A stretch of 64,000 nt of DNA from Saccharothrix sp. NRRL B-16348 (GCF_001280085.1 NZ_LGED01000079.1:62001-126000); one strand, 5' to 3'. Positions 15,731 to 25,240 are shown, numbered from the stretch's first letter. Numbers and translations are program-made. The notes: generated by a model from the sequence alone, not told the origin.

Positions 15731-18700
15731 TCAAGGGCACACCTGCCGGAACGGCGCGTCAGGGAGGTGCCGTGCCCATTCCTCCGGGGTCAGCGAGCGA
15801 CGGGCGGTGGCGCACAGCCGGGCCGCGGTGTCGGTCGTGAACGACGCGTCCCAGAAGCGGACCGCGTTGTCCTCTCCGGCACTGGCCAGCAGCGTGCCGT
15901 CCGGGCTGAACGCCACCGCGCGAACCGGCTGCGAGTGCCCGACGTGGGGTGCGCTGATCTGCTTGCGCGCCGCCATGTTCCACAGCCGCACGGAGTTGTC
16001 CCCGCCGCCGCTGGCCAGCGTCCGGCCGTCCCGGTCGAACGCCAGCGAGTACACCGCCCCGGTGTGGCCGACCAGCGGCTCGCCGTCGGTGGTTCGGGTC
16101 GCGACGTCCCACAGGCGGATCACGCCGTCGTCACCGGCACTGGCCAACGTCCTGCCGTCCGGTGTGAACGCCAGCGCGCCGACGGGCCCGGTGTGCCCGG
16201 TCAGGGGCTCACCGACGATCCGACGCTCGGCGACGTCCCACAGCCGCACGATTCCGTCCCGGCTCCCGGTGGCCACGACGGTCCCGTCGGGGGTGAACGC
16301 CGTGGCGAACACGGCGTCACCGGCGTCGACGGTGCCGAGCAACTCGCGGTTCCCGGCTTTCCAGAACGACACCACCGCCTTCGCCTCGCCGGAGCCGCTG
16401 ACCACTCCGCCGCTCTGACCCGCCGTCACGAGGGTCGTGCCGTCCGGGCTGAACGCCGCCGACCTGACCACTCCCAGCTGATCGGCCAACGGGTCGCCCA
16501 GCGGTGCCCTTCCGGCCACGTCCCACAGGGTCGCCCCGTCGCCCCGGTCGTTGAGGCCACCTGACACCAGCGTGCGACCGTCAGGGCTGAACGCCACCGC
16601 CAGCACCGGGTTGCGGGTGCGGGTCGGCATGTCGGCGGCCGGCCTGCGTTCGGCGACATCCCACAACGCGACCGTGCGCGGCGGCCCGGTGGGCGCGGGC
16701 CGCACGGTTCCGGGCGGGTCGTAGAGCATCACCATCGAACCACCGCCGATGACCGTCACCCTGCCGTTGTCGACGCTGCACACACCCCAACCGTTGTGGC
16801 CGCACGCCTCCTTGCTGCCGTGGTCGCCCGCCGCTTCGCCGTTGTCGCTGCCGGTGGCAAGGGTCTTGCCGTCCGGGCTGAACGCGAGCGCGAACACCTG
16901 TCCCGTGTGCTCCAGCGCGGGGTGGGCGAGCTGGAGTCGTTCGGCGACGTCCCACAACCGCGCGGTGCCGTCTCGCGCGCCACTGGCCAGCATCCGCCCG
17001 TCCGGGCTGAACGCGACCGAGGCGACGGCGCGGGTGTGGCCGGTCAAGGGTTCGCCGAGCAGCCGCCGTCCGCGGACGTCCCACAACCTGACCGTGCCGT
17101 CCTCGCTGCCGGCGGCCAGGACCCTCCCGTCCGGGCTGAACGCCAACGACGGGGACAGCGTCACCCGGTCGGGACGGGTGTGGCCGGTCAGCGGCGCACC
17201 GACGGGTCGGCGGGTGGCGGTGTCCCAGATCCGGATCGTGCCGTCGGTGCCGGCGGTCGCGAACAACGACCCGTCCGGGGCGAACGCCATCACCGGACCG
17301 ACGAGGCTCGCGGTGTTCGCGGGGTGGGCGGCCAGCGGGTCGCCGACCTGGCCGTGCGACGTGGTGTCCCAGAACCGGACCACCCCGTCTGCGCCGATGG
17401 TGGCCAGCACCGACCCGTTCGGGTGGTACGCGACGGACGGCGGCACGGGGTTGGGCATCGTCCTGGGATCGGACGGGGCGACCTTGATCTGGGCGACGCG
17501 CGCCCGGGTGCCGACGTTCCACAACGCGACGGTGTCGCCGGGTTCGCCGACGGCCACCTCGGCGCCGTCCGGCCTGAACGCCGCCCGCATGGCGACGTTC
17601 ATCCACGGTGAGTCCTCCGGCTTCGGATGGGGAGTGCCGATCCGGTCCCGTGTGCCGACGTCGAACAAGCGCACCGACTGGTCCCCACCCGAGGTGACCA
17701 ACGACCGGCCGTCGGGGCTGAACGCCACCACCGACACGGCCGCGGCGTGCTCGGTGATGTCCTCGCCGACCTGCTGCCGTGTGGTGACATCCCACAACCG
17801 GACGCCTTCGCCGCCGGTGGCCAGCGTCCGGCCGTCCGGGCTGAACGCCACCGCGCCCACGCTGTCGCCGCCGCCGCCGATCCTCCCGACGCCCGGCCGG
17901 GTCGCCGCCGACAACATCGCCGCCGCTGCCTCCGGTGTCTCCCTGACCCGCCACGCGGCCACGGCCAGCAACCGGGACAGCTCGGGATCGGTGTCGGCCA
18001 TCAACTCGCTCTTGGCCGCCACGGCCCGTGACACCGCGCGCTGCCCCTGCTCGATGGCGTCCCGCTGCTGCAGGATCGTCCACGTGCCCAGTCCCAGCAC
18101 GGCCACCAGCAGCGCCGCCAACGCCGCCGCGACACCCCGGCGAACCCAGGTGCCGACGCGGTGCCGACGCACGTCCTCGCTGTCCAGTTCCTCCCTGGCC
18201 GTGCCGTGCACGGGCGCGGCCAACGTGGCCACGTCGAAGCGGAACCGGCTGTGCCGCACCGACAACTCCGCCGGGTCACGAGCCCAGGAGAGATCGACCC
18301 ACAAGGGCTCCGCCGTGAACCACCCCCGCAACGCCTCCGGCAGTGCCGTCGTGCGCGCCCAGTCGAAGTCGCCGGCGACGTCGTCCCACACGATGTCGCC
18401 ACCGGTCAACGCGATGAGGAACGTCTCCCGCTCCCGTTCATCCCGCCACAACCCGACCTCACGCCCCACCCAAGGCGACCGGGCGGCCTCCGGCGAGGCG
18501 AGCAGCACGAAGTACCGCGACCCTCGCAACGCCTCGCCGATCGTCGTCCAGAGATCGGGGTTCGCCGCCAAGCTCTCCTGATCCCGGAAGACCCGCAACG
18601 CCCGGATCTGATTCCACCGCCGGGCCAACCGCTGCAACCCGCGTTGCAACGCGGGCGCCAACTGCCCGTCCGCAGCGTGGCTGTACGACAGGAAAACGTC

Positions 18701-18754
18701 ATACCGCGACCGCGTCTCGCCCACAGACCCGCTTTGCTCCACCGTCCCCACCAC
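15731..18754 (-). CDS. TIR domain / transmembrane / 14 WD40-repeat protein
   Basis: About 1007 residues. Residues about 15-155 form a TIR domain (RYDVFLSYSHAADGQLAPAL, LRVFRDQESL, SPWVGREVGLW with the glutamate typical of NAD-cleaving TIRs). A transmembrane helix follows (GVAAALAALLVAVLGLGTW), then a linker and about 14 WD40 repeats with the recurrent AFSPDGRTLATG...VRLWDV pattern, enough for two seven-bladed propellers. Repeat 8 has a long insertion containing cysteines (SKEACGHNGWGVCSVD). The start is uncertain: GTG at 18754 next to GGTGGAAGG is used, GTG at 18742 is possible. TIR-WD40 proteins act as sensors, some in antiphage immunity; that role is inference here. Confidence 0.85.
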   Translation of the reverse strand: MVGTVEQSGSVGETRSRYDVFLSYSHAADGQLAPALQRGLQRLARRWNQIRALRVFRDQESLAANPDLWTTIGEALRGSRYFVLLASPEAARSPWVGREVGLWRDERERETFLIALTGGDIVWDDVAGDFDWARTTALPEALRGWFTAEPLWVDLSWARDPAELSVRHSRFRFDVATLAAPVHGTAREELDSEDVRRHRVGTWVRRGVAAALAALLVAVLGLGTWTILQQRDAIEQGQRAVSRAVAAKSELMADTDPELSRLLAVAAWRVRETPEAAAAMLSAATRPGVGRIGGGGDSVGAVAFSPDGRTLATGGEGVRLWDVTTRQQVGEDITEHAAAVSVVAFSPDGRSLVTSGGDQSVRLFDVGTRDRIGTPHPKPEDSPWMNVAMRAAFRPDGAEVAVGEPGDTVALWNVGTRARVAQIKVAPSDPRTMPNPVPPSVAYHPNGSVLATIGADGVVRFWDTTSHGQVGDPLAAHPANTASLVGPVMAFAPDGSLFATAGTDGTIRIWDTATRRPVGAPLTGHTRPDRVTLSPSLAFSPDGRVLAAGSEDGTVRLWDVRGRRLLGEPLTGHTRAVASVAFSPDGRMLASGARDGTARLWDVAERLQLAHPALEHTGQVFALAFSPDGKTLATGSDNGEAAGDHGSKEACGHNGWGVCSVDNGRVTVIGGGSMVMLYDPPGTVRPAPTGPPRTVALWDVAERRPAADMPTRTRNPVLAVAFSPDGRTLVSGGLNDRGDGATLWDVAGRAPLGDPLADQLGVVRSAAFSPDGTTLVTAGQSGGVVSGSGEAKAVVSFWKAGNRELLGTVDAGDAVFATAFTPDGTVVATGSRDGIVRLWDVAERRIVGEPLTGHTGPVGALAFTPDGRTLASAGDDGVIRLWDVATRTTDGEPLVGHTGAVYSLAFDRDGRTLASGGGDNSVRLWNMAARKQISAPHVGHSQPVRAVAFSPDGTLLASAGEDNAVRFWDASFTTDTAARLCATARRSLTPEEWARHLPDAPFRQVCP

Positions 18755-18984
18755 CCTTCCACCCCGCACACAGGGTAGCGAACCGGTCACGCCATGAAGC
18801 GCCCGTCGCCGCTGAGAGGGGAGCCCTCGGTCTCGCCGGCGAGACGCCGGTGCTGCACAACCGGTGACGGCGGTGAGCGATCTCAGGGACTGAATCAGGT
18901 CAGGGTCAGGGAGATTCCTGATGGCCGGGTGCCCGCCCGCGGGCACGCTGGAGGCGTCAACAACGGTCCTGTTCGAGGAGAGTC

Positions 18985-19275
18985 ATGAGCGAATTCAAGC
19001 CCGAGTCCACCCGTGGCGCCGTCGACGCTGTGGTCGACGCCGTTCGCGGACTGGTCAGCGAGGGCTTCAACCGCCGTGTGGTCGTGCGTGACAGCAAGGA
19101 AGACGTGGTGCTGGAGGTGCCGGTGGCCCTCGGGCTGGTCGCGGCCCTGGCCGCTCCGGTGGTCACCGCGATCGGCACCGGTGTCGCACTGGCCGGCAAC
19201 TGCGGCATCACGCTCGAGAACCGCCAACAGCCCGGCAGCCGGCCCGCGACAACGGTCGACGCCGAGCAGGTGTAG
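18985..19275 (+). CDS. Small DUF4342-family membrane-associated protein
   Basis: 96 residues resembling DUF4342 proteins: an N-terminal helix (GAVDAVVDAVRGLVSEGFNRRVVVRD), the conserved VVLEVPVALGLVAALAAPVV hydrophobic segment and a short polar tail. ATG at 18985 follows GAGGAGAG. It is divergent from the TIR-WD40 gene, with about 230 bases between starts. Function unknown. Confidence 0.75.
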   Translation: MSEFKPESTRGAVDAVVDAVRGLVSEGFNRRVVVRDSKEDVVLEVPVALGLVAALAAPVVTAIGTGVALAGNCGITLENRQQPGSRPATTVDAEQV

Positions 19276-19364
19276 CCGGCAGCCGCGGGGTGACCCGGCA
19301 GGGACGTGAGGGGCCACTGGGGCGTACGGGATGTGAAGCGGCTGCTTCTGCGGGGATGCGGTTT

Positions 19365-19419
19365 CGCGCGTCGCCGCTCGCCGGGCGCGGTGCTGGTGCC
19401 CGGCAAGCGGTGACGCGCG
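19365..19419 (-). terminator. Long hairpin terminator of the lanthipeptide operon
   Basis: Outer arms CGCGCGTC (19365-19372) and GACGCGCG (19412-19419) enclose a second stem GCCGGGC/GCCCGGC, giving a tall interrupted hairpin six bases after the precursor stop. Confidence 0.65.
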
Positions 19420-19425
19420 GTGGCG

Positions 19426-19527
19426 TTACAGGCAGACGCTGCCTCGGCTGCTCATGGTGAGCACGTTGCAGGCCATGAGGTCGTCCTCCGGCGCCACTTC
19501 AGCTTGCAAGGACAGAACTTCCTCCAT
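19426..19527 (-). CDS. Class III lanthipeptide precursor peptide
   Basis: 33-residue peptide starting MEEVLSLQ, which has the LxLQ leader motif recognised by class III synthetases, then an acidic stretch AEVAPEDDLM and a C-terminal core CNVLTMSSRGSVCL. Core residues available for modification are Thr24, Ser26, Ser27, Ser30, Cys20 and Cys32. T24-x2-S27-x4-C32 fits a labionin-type S/T-x2-S-x(3-5)-C pattern. GGAAGGAG lies eight bases before the ATG. The gene's first 29 bases and its ribosome site lie inside the 3' end of the synthetase gene in another frame, so translation is probably coupled. Product size and ring pattern are not provable from sequence. Confidence 0.82.
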   Translation of the reverse strand: MEEVLSLQAEVAPEDDLMACNVLTMSSRGSVCL

Positions 19528-22144
19528 GCTGATCACTCCTTCCACCCGGTGTCCGTGCACCGGTGTCCCCTCGACGTGGTGCCGGGGGAGTCCGGAGGGC
19601 GTCGAGCAGGAGTCGCAGGGCGACCAGGACACCGGCCCCGCCCGACCACAGGTCGGTGGAGATCCGCTGACCTGGCTCGCCGAGCCAGCCTGCTCCGCTC
19701 CCGTGCGGCACCGCGTGCCTGAACAGGCCGCGGGCGTTGGTCAGCGCGGTGTCCACGAGGTCGGGGCGGTCGAGGCGTTTGCCGGCGTCGGTGAGCGTCG
19801 TCACGAGGCCTGCCAGCCCTGGGAACAGACCGGGGAACACGGTGAAGCGGGCCGTGCACGCGTCCAGGCACCGCGACAGCACCTCGGTGGCGGTGAGGTC
19901 GACGTCGACCGGCACGTCGAAGTCCGCGTCCGGCCGGTGCGCGAGGAAGCGGGAGAGGACCCAGGCGTGACCCGCGCTGCCCGCGAACAGGTAGGGGTAG
20001 ACGCGCCGGTCGTTGCGGGCGACGCGAAAGCCCACGCCGCCGCCCGGCAGGGGCACGGCGTAGGCGAGTTCCTCGCCCAGCAGCCGCATGCCGCGGGCGA
20101 ACAGCCGATCGTCCCCGGTGGCGCGGTGCAGGTGGTACAGCGCGAGCGCCACCCCGGCCCGCCCGCTGACCAGTCCGGAACGGGTGGACGCACCCAGACG
20201 GGCGGTCAGCTCGTCACCGTCCGGCAGGCGTTCGATCAGCCCTGAAGCCAAGTCCAGCCAACGCTGCTCACCGGTGCGCCGGTGGTGGGCCAGCAATCCG
20301 AGCGCGGTGCCTGCCGCGCCGCCGCCCAACGTGCCGGAGGTGTGGTTGAGGGGATGTGCGGCCGCCTCCTCGAGGAGCTTCGCGGCGGCGTCGCCCTCAC
20401 CGAGTTCGGCCAGCACGCCCGCGATGCCCGCACTGCCGTGGAGCAGGCCGGGCGCGGTGGTCTCGGCCGACGCCAACGACTCGTCGCGCAACCTCCGGAC
20501 GACCGCCGGGTCGATCGCGCGACCCGCGCGGTGCAGCGCGTGCACCACGCCCGCGGTGCCTGCGGCCAACGCCCGGGTGTTCGTCTGGTACCCCAGCGGG
20601 ACGGTCGGGTAGACCCGTGCCGGGTGGTCCGGCTGTGCCGTCTCCTCGATGGCGTCGGCGGTTCGCTCGGCCAGGTCGTGCAGCGCGGCGATCGGGTCCG
20701 CCCGCACGGCGGCCGGGGTGGGCAGGCGGGTGTCCTCGGCGCGTTCGTGGCACTGCGTGGCCCATCGCCACAACCGCGGCTCGACGGTAGCCGTCTCGAC
20801 CAGGTCCGCGTGCAGGTGGTCGAGCGCGGCCGGGTGACGTTCGGCCACTTCGTGCAGCGGGAACACCAGGAGCAGCGCCAGCGCCGACAACCCGTGCCGG
20901 TCGAGTTCCGTCGGGTCGTGCTCGGCCACGGCCCGCGGGTCCGGGTGCAGGTAGCCCGGCGTGCCCAGGTACCGCCGCACGCGGTTGACGCGTTGCACCG
21001 CCTCGAAGTCGACCAGCCGGACGCGGTCCTCCTCGTCTACGAGGACGTTGGTGGGGCTGAGGTCGATGAACACGAAACCCAGGTCGTGCAGCGCACGCAG
21101 GTGCGCGTCGAGCTGGTCGAGGAGTGCGAGGCAGCGTTCGTGGTACCCGGCGTACGCCGCCGCGTCCGCGTGGTCGAGCACCGCGGGGTTGTTCGTCACC
21201 ATCCACCGGTACAGCGACACGCCCGGGATGAACTCGGAGACGAGGTAGCTGTGCTCCCAGTGGTGGAACAGCTCCACCGGCCGCGGGCACACGCCGGGGG
21301 CGCGGGCGTGAACCTCCCGCAGCACCAGGTACTCCTCGGCCAAGCGGGTCTTCGCGTCGACGCCGTCCGCGGTGTAACCGTTGTGCGCTCTCGCTTCCTT
21401 GACGAACACGGTGTCGCCGTCGCCGGTGCGGAACCGGTAGGCGCCACCGGCGTTGCTGTGCCGCAGCACGGAGTCGAACGTGTAGCCGTGCATGGTGACC
21501 GGTCCGGCGGCACGCGCGGCGGTGGCCTCGCGAAACGGGTCGGACAGGCCGGGCGGCAGGCGAAAGGCGGGTCCGCGCTCGTCGTCCGTGATCCGCCCGT
21601 CCGGACCGGTCATGGTCGGCACGTGGTTGCCGTCCGCGTCGACCCTGCTGCGGCCGCGGAACGCGCCGTACCGGTACGACACGCACGTGCTGTCGCCGAA
21701 TCGTCGGTCCGTGAGCACGAACGGCCCGTCGATCCCGGCCAGGTCCGCCGACAGACGCGTCATCAGCAGCCCCGCGCGCTCTTCGGTGGGCGGGTACAGG
21801 GTGCAGAACTTGCCGCTCTGCGGCCTGGCGGCGTGCTTGTCGTGCGCGATGAGGAAGATGCGCTCGCCCGCGAGGTGCTTGAACGGCACCCCGAGTTCGA
21901 CGCACGCCGACGACACGATCGCCAGCACGGACCGCGCGTTGCGCAAGGAGCTGGACACGTGCACTTTCCAGCCCTGGTCCGGAAGGACGAGCCCGGGCGG
22001 TCCCCAGTGGGTCCACGCGCCGTCGTGCAGCCGCGTCCACCCGTCGGGCAACTGCCCGGGCGAATAGCGCACGCCGGGATCAATGGTGTCCCACTGTTCG
22101 TAATAATCCGAATCCGCGATCAGGAAAGACATGTCCACAGCCAT
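19499..22144 (-). CDS. Class III lanthipeptide synthetase (LanKC)
   Basis: 881 residues in lyase-kinase-cyclase order. Residues about 1-210: LanKC N-terminal and lyase region (YYEQWDTIDPGVRYSPGQLP; VSSSLRNARSVL). Residues about 220-480: Ser/Thr-kinase-like domain, with lysine in VFVKEARAHNGY, catalytic loop FIDLSPTNVLV and metal site VDFEA. Residues about 520-860: LanC-like barrel (GLLHGSAGIAGVL, LVSGRAGVALAL, LFAGSAGHAWVL, LWSGGAGVLVAL) lacking the zinc ligands Cys-Cys-His of classes I, II and IV, which places it in class III. It phosphorylates and eliminates Ser/Thr, then forms lanthionine or labionin rings. Start at 22144 (GGGG upstream); 22132 is possible. No transporter or protease gene is adjacent. 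Confidence 0.93.
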   Translation of the reverse strand: MAVDMSFLIADSDYYEQWDTIDPGVRYSPGQLPDGWTRLHDGAWTHWGPPGLVLPDQGWKVHVSSSLRNARSVLAIVSSACVELGVPFKHLAGERIFLIAHDKHAARPQSGKFCTLYPPTEERAGLLMTRLSADLAGIDGPFVLTDRRFGDSTCVSYRYGAFRGRSRVDADGNHVPTMTGPDGRITDDERGPAFRLPPGLSDPFREATAARAAGPVTMHGYTFDSVLRHSNAGGAYRFRTGDGDTVFVKEARAHNGYTADGVDAKTRLAEEYLVLREVHARAPGVCPRPVELFHHWEHSYLVSEFIPGVSLYRWMVTNNPAVLDHADAAAYAGYHERCLALLDQLDAHLRALHDLGFVFIDLSPTNVLVDEEDRVRLVDFEAVQRVNRVRRYLGTPGYLHPDPRAVAEHDPTELDRHGLSALALLLVFPLHEVAERHPAALDHLHADLVETATVEPRLWRWATQCHERAEDTRLPTPAAVRADPIAALHDLAERTADAIEETAQPDHPARVYPTVPLGYQTNTRALAAGTAGVVHALHRAGRAIDPAVVRRLRDESLASAETTAPGLLHGSAGIAGVLAELGEGDAAAKLLEEAAAHPLNHTSGTLGGGAAGTALGLLAHHRRTGEQRWLDLASGLIERLPDGDELTARLGASTRSGLVSGRAGVALALYHLHRATGDDRLFARGMRLLGEELAYAVPLPGGGVGFRVARNDRRVYPYLFAGSAGHAWVLSRFLAHRPDADFDVPVDVDLTATEVLSRCLDACTARFTVFPGLFPGLAGLVTTLTDAGKRLDRPDLVDTALTNARGLFRHAVPHGSGAGWLGEPGQRISTDLWSGGAGVLVALRLLLDALRTPPAPRRGDTGARTPGGRSDQHGGSSVLAS

Positions 22145-22313
22145 TTCATGCCCCTGTCTGCGGACGGTGGGACACCCGCGCGCAAATCAAGGATGGCAAC
22201 CGATCCCGGTAACGTCAAGGAACAGTTCCCGCGGAATGCGGGAACGTTCCGAGTGGTCGAACACGGTGGTAGCAATGGTGCAACGCCGGTCGGCCCGATG
22301 GGTGGACGTGTGG

Positions 22314-22523
22314 TCAGCCGTTGTCCTGGAGCATGGCCAGGGTGAGGACGGTGTCACCGATTCCCCAGCCGCCGTCGGCGACCTCCTCGACGAGGATCAT
22401 GGTGTTGGACCGCGCCCGGTCGCCGTAGATCTCGGCGTAGAGCTCGGTGGCGCGGTGCACGATGATTTCCTTCTGCGCCGCGGTCAGCGAGCCGGCGGGC
22501 ACCTTGAAGTTCGCGAACGGCAT
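22314..22523 (-). CDS. 4-oxalocrotonate tautomerase-family protein
   Basis: 69 residues beginning MPFANFKVPAG, so that processing exposes the catalytic Pro1 of the tautomerase superfamily. TAAQKEIIVHRATELYAEIYG and MILVEEV follow the family pattern. These enzymes isomerise enol/keto forms using the N-terminal proline. It lies 77 bases downstream of the SDR gene, in the same direction and probably the same transcript. Confidence 0.85.
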   Translation of the reverse strand: MPFANFKVPAGSLTAAQKEIIVHRATELYAEIYGDRARSNTMILVEEVADGGWGIGDTVLTLAMLQDNG

Positions 22524-22600
22524 GACTTTTCTCCTTCTGCTGTGGGTCGGTGGAAGAACCCGTGATCACGATGAACTTGCGGTCGGTCATTGCGACCGGT

Positions 22601-23341
22601 TCAGACGATTCCGCCATTGGCGCGCACGACCTGGCCGTTGACCCAGTGCCCCTGAGGGCTGGACAGAAAGGCGACCACCCGTGCGATGTCGGCGGGCGTG
22701 CCGAGCCGCTCCAACGGCGGCTGGGCGGCCAGCGCGGCGACGGTCCGCTCGTCCTTGCCGTCGAGGAACAGCTCGGTGGCGGTCGGGCCGGGGGCGACGG
22801 CGTTCACGGTGACGTCCCGGCCGCGCAGCTCCCGCGCCAGGATCATCGTCAGCGCCTCCACCGCGCCTTTGCTCGCGCTGTACGGGCCGTACCCGGGGAA
22901 GGCGAGCCCGACCACCGAGGTCGAGAACAGGGTCAGCGCCCCACCGGGCCGCAGCCGGCGCGCTGCCTGCTGCGCGACGACGAACGTGCCGCGGATGTTG
23001 GTGCGGTGCAGGTCATCCAGAACGGCGAGGTCGAGGTCGACCACAGTGGACAGAGCCAGCCTGCCGGCGGCGTGCGCCACCACGTCGACACCGCCGAACG
23101 TGGCCTGGGCCACGTCGAACAGCGCGGCGACGGCGTGCTCGTCGGCGACGTCCGCCTGGACGGCGATCGCCCGCCCACCGGCTTCCTCGACCGCGTGGAC
23201 CGCGTCGTGGGCAAGGTCTTCGCGCCCGGCGTAGCCCACAACGACGGCACAGCCGTCCGCCGACAAGCGGGTCACGATCTCGCGGCCGATGCCGCGTGAG
23301 CCGCCGGTCACGACGGCGACCCTTGATGTGGCCACGGTCAT
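22601..23341 (-). CDS. SDR-family oxidoreductase (paired with XRE regulator)
   Basis: 246-residue classical short-chain dehydrogenase: cofactor motif TGGSRGIG, the AHAAG (NAG-like) segment, catalytic Ser in STSVVG and YxxxK in YGPYSASKG, with C-terminal GQVVRANGGIV. Probably NADP(H)-dependent. It is divergent from an XRE/MLTR regulator, the common SDR-regulator pair of actinomycetes, and upstream of the tautomerase. The substrate is unknown. Confidence 0.9.
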   Translation of the reverse strand: MTVATSRVAVVTGGSRGIGREIVTRLSADGCAVVVGYAGREDLAHDAVHAVEEAGGRAIAVQADVADEHAVAALFDVAQATFGGVDVVAHAAGRLALSTVVDLDLAVLDDLHRTNIRGTFVVAQQAARRLRPGGALTLFSTSVVGLAFPGYGPYSASKGAVEALTMILARELRGRDVTVNAVAPGPTATELFLDGKDERTVAALAAQPPLERLGTPADIARVVAFLSSPQGHWVNGQVVRANGGIV

Positions 23342-23467
23342 GGTGTTTCTCCCTGCGTTTCGGTGATGCCTCCACCATGGGGCCGCCGGCCAGGCGCAAC
23401 CAGTTGCCGTTCACCCAGGGGATGACGACCCCTGGCAGGAGCCGGCGGGACGCCGGAGAATGACGGC

Positions 23468-24313
23468 GTGAACCTGGCTGAGCTCGGCGCTTTCCTGAAG
23501 TCGCGGCGCGATCGGATCCGACCGTCGGACGTCGGCCTGCCGACCGGCCCGCGGCGGCGGGTGCCAGGGCTGCGCCGGGACGAGGTGTCCCAGTTGGCCG
23601 GCGCCTCCGTCGACTACTACGTCGAGCTCGAACGCGGCAGCGGCGCGCAACCGTCCGAGCAGATGCTGGCCGCGCTGGCCCGGGCGCTGAGGCTGACGTC
23701 GGACGAGCGCGACCACGTCTACTACCTCGCCGGGCGCCCGGTTCCGCTCTCGGGCAGCCCGGCGGCGCACGTCCACCCCGGCATGCTCGACCTGTTGGAC
23801 CGGCTGAGCACCACACCCGCGCAGGTCATCACCGACCTGCACGTCACGCTCGTGCAGAACCGGCTCGCCATCGCGCTGTTCGGACCCGCGCCCGGCACGA
23901 CGGGCATGGCGGCGAGCTTCGTCCACCGCTGGTTCGCCGACCCGTCGGCACGCTCGATCTACCCGGCCGAGGACCACGCGTACCATTCCCGGACGTTCGT
24001 CGCCGACCTGCGCGCCGCCGTCGCCCGTCGCGGCGGACAGGACCAGGAGGCGGCCCAGCTCGTGGTCGACCTGCGGCGTCGCAGCACGGAGTTCGCGACT
24101 TTGTGGGAACAGCACGACGTCGCCGTTCGCCGCAACGACCGCAAGCGGATCGTTCACCCGAGCCTGGGCACCATCGAGGTCAACTGCCTCAACCTGTTCA
24201 GCGAGGACGGTCGCCAACGGCTGCTCTGGTTCACCCCGGCTGTCGGCGCGGTTTCCTTGGAACAGCTCGAACTCCTCGCAGTCCTGGGCACGCAAGACCT
24301 CACCGCCGAGTGA
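23468..24313 (+). CDS. XRE-family regulator with MLTR ligand-binding domain
   Basis: 281 residues. N-terminal helix-turn-helix (about 6-75): LGAFLKSRRDRIRPSDVGLP, RRVPGLRRDEVSQLAGASVDYYVELERG. Residues about 105-270 match the MmyB-like ligand-binding domain (RLAIALFGPAP, FVHRWFADPSARSIYP, HPSLGTIEVNCLNLFSEDGRQRLL). GTG start at 23468. It shares a 126-base divergent promoter with the SDR gene, its likely target. Confidence 0.9.
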   Translation: MNLAELGAFLKSRRDRIRPSDVGLPTGPRRRVPGLRRDEVSQLAGASVDYYVELERGSGAQPSEQMLAALARALRLTSDERDHVYYLAGRPVPLSGSPAAHVHPGMLDLLDRLSTTPAQVITDLHVTLVQNRLAIALFGPAPGTTGMAASFVHRWFADPSARSIYPAEDHAYHSRTFVADLRAAVARRGGQDQEAAQLVVDLRRRSTEFATLWEQHDVAVRRNDRKRIVHPSLGTIEVNCLNLFSEDGRQRLLWFTPAVGAVSLEQLELLAVLGTQDLTAE

Positions 24314-24347
24314 CCCTGACAGCGGTGGGCGTCCGGAACGCGGCCGG

Positions 24348-25028
24348 TCAGGTGTTGAAGACGGCCTCGGAGCGGTCGCGGTGTTCGTGCAGGTCCCAGT
24401 ACAGGGGAGCGATCTGCTCGGGCGTGGCCGTCGGGGAGCCCTCCGGGCCGCCTCCGCCGATCCAGACGTTGATCGCCACGTGGGCGGCGTGCACGCCGGT
24501 GCCGGTCAGCTCCTTGTCGAGGTTGAGCACCCAGTTGCGCAGGGCGGCTTGGGCGGCGTTGACGTTGCCGAACATCGGCACCGGGTCCACGGAGCCGCCG
24601 CCGGTGGTGAACAGCAGGGTCCCGGCGCCGGCCTCCCGCATCGCGGGCAGTACCGCCCGGGTCGCGGCGACGGCGCCGTAGAAGCTGTACTCGACCTGCA
24701 GTTGCAGGTTGTCCACGGTGACCTCGGAGGGGGTGGCCAGGGCGAAGCCGGGCACGGGGGAGTGCGGGGCTGGCGAGTACTCCAGCACGTCGACGCCGCC
24801 GAAGCGGGCCCGCACGCCGTCCAGGGCATCGGTCAGCGCGGTGCGGTCGAGGATGTCGGCGGGGAAGGCGGCGGCCTTGATGCCGTCCTGGCCGAGCCGG
24901 TCGACCAGGGTGTCCAGCTTCTCCTTGGTGCGGGCGATCAGGGCGACGTCGAAGCCCCGGCTGCCGAACGTGCGGGCGATGGCCAGGCCCATGCCGGGGC
25001 CGGCGCCGATGATGGCGAGAGTGGGCAC
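24348..25028 (-). CDS. SDR-family oxidoreductase (paired with HxlR regulator)
   Basis: 226 residues with an SDR fold: IIGAGPGMGLAIARTFG cofactor loop and the LFTTGGGS strand. The usual catalytic tyrosine/lysine pair is not in the standard YxxxK form (the equivalent region is VNAAQAALRNW), so this belongs to an atypical NAD(P)-binding branch that may reduce by another arrangement or only bind cofactor. GTG start at 25028 with GGAAGAGA upstream. Divergent from the HxlR gene, its probable regulator. Confidence 0.8.
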   Translation of the reverse strand: MPTLAIIGAGPGMGLAIARTFGSRGFDVALIARTKEKLDTLVDRLGQDGIKAAAFPADILDRTALTDALDGVRARFGGVDVLEYSPAPHSPVPGFALATPSEVTVDNLQLQVEYSFYGAVAATRAVLPAMREAGAGTLLFTTGGGSVDPVPMFGNVNAAQAALRNWVLNLDKELTGTGVHAAHVAINVWIGGGGPEGSPTATPEQIAPLYWDLHEHRDRSEAVFNT

Positions 25029-25240
25029 AGTCGGATCTCTTCCGTGTCGTGACCGCCGGGATGGTCGGCGGGCGTGTGGATCGGGTGAGGGCGGCGGAGG
25101 CGACCACCTGCGGGTGATCTCCGACCCACTTTCGTGGCGCGCCTTCAATTCCTACTGTTTGTGCGTAGGACAAGGATGGACCAGTATCGAAGGCCTTACA
25201 AAAGGCACATCGATGTCTGTAACGGAGGGGAATGTGCGCC

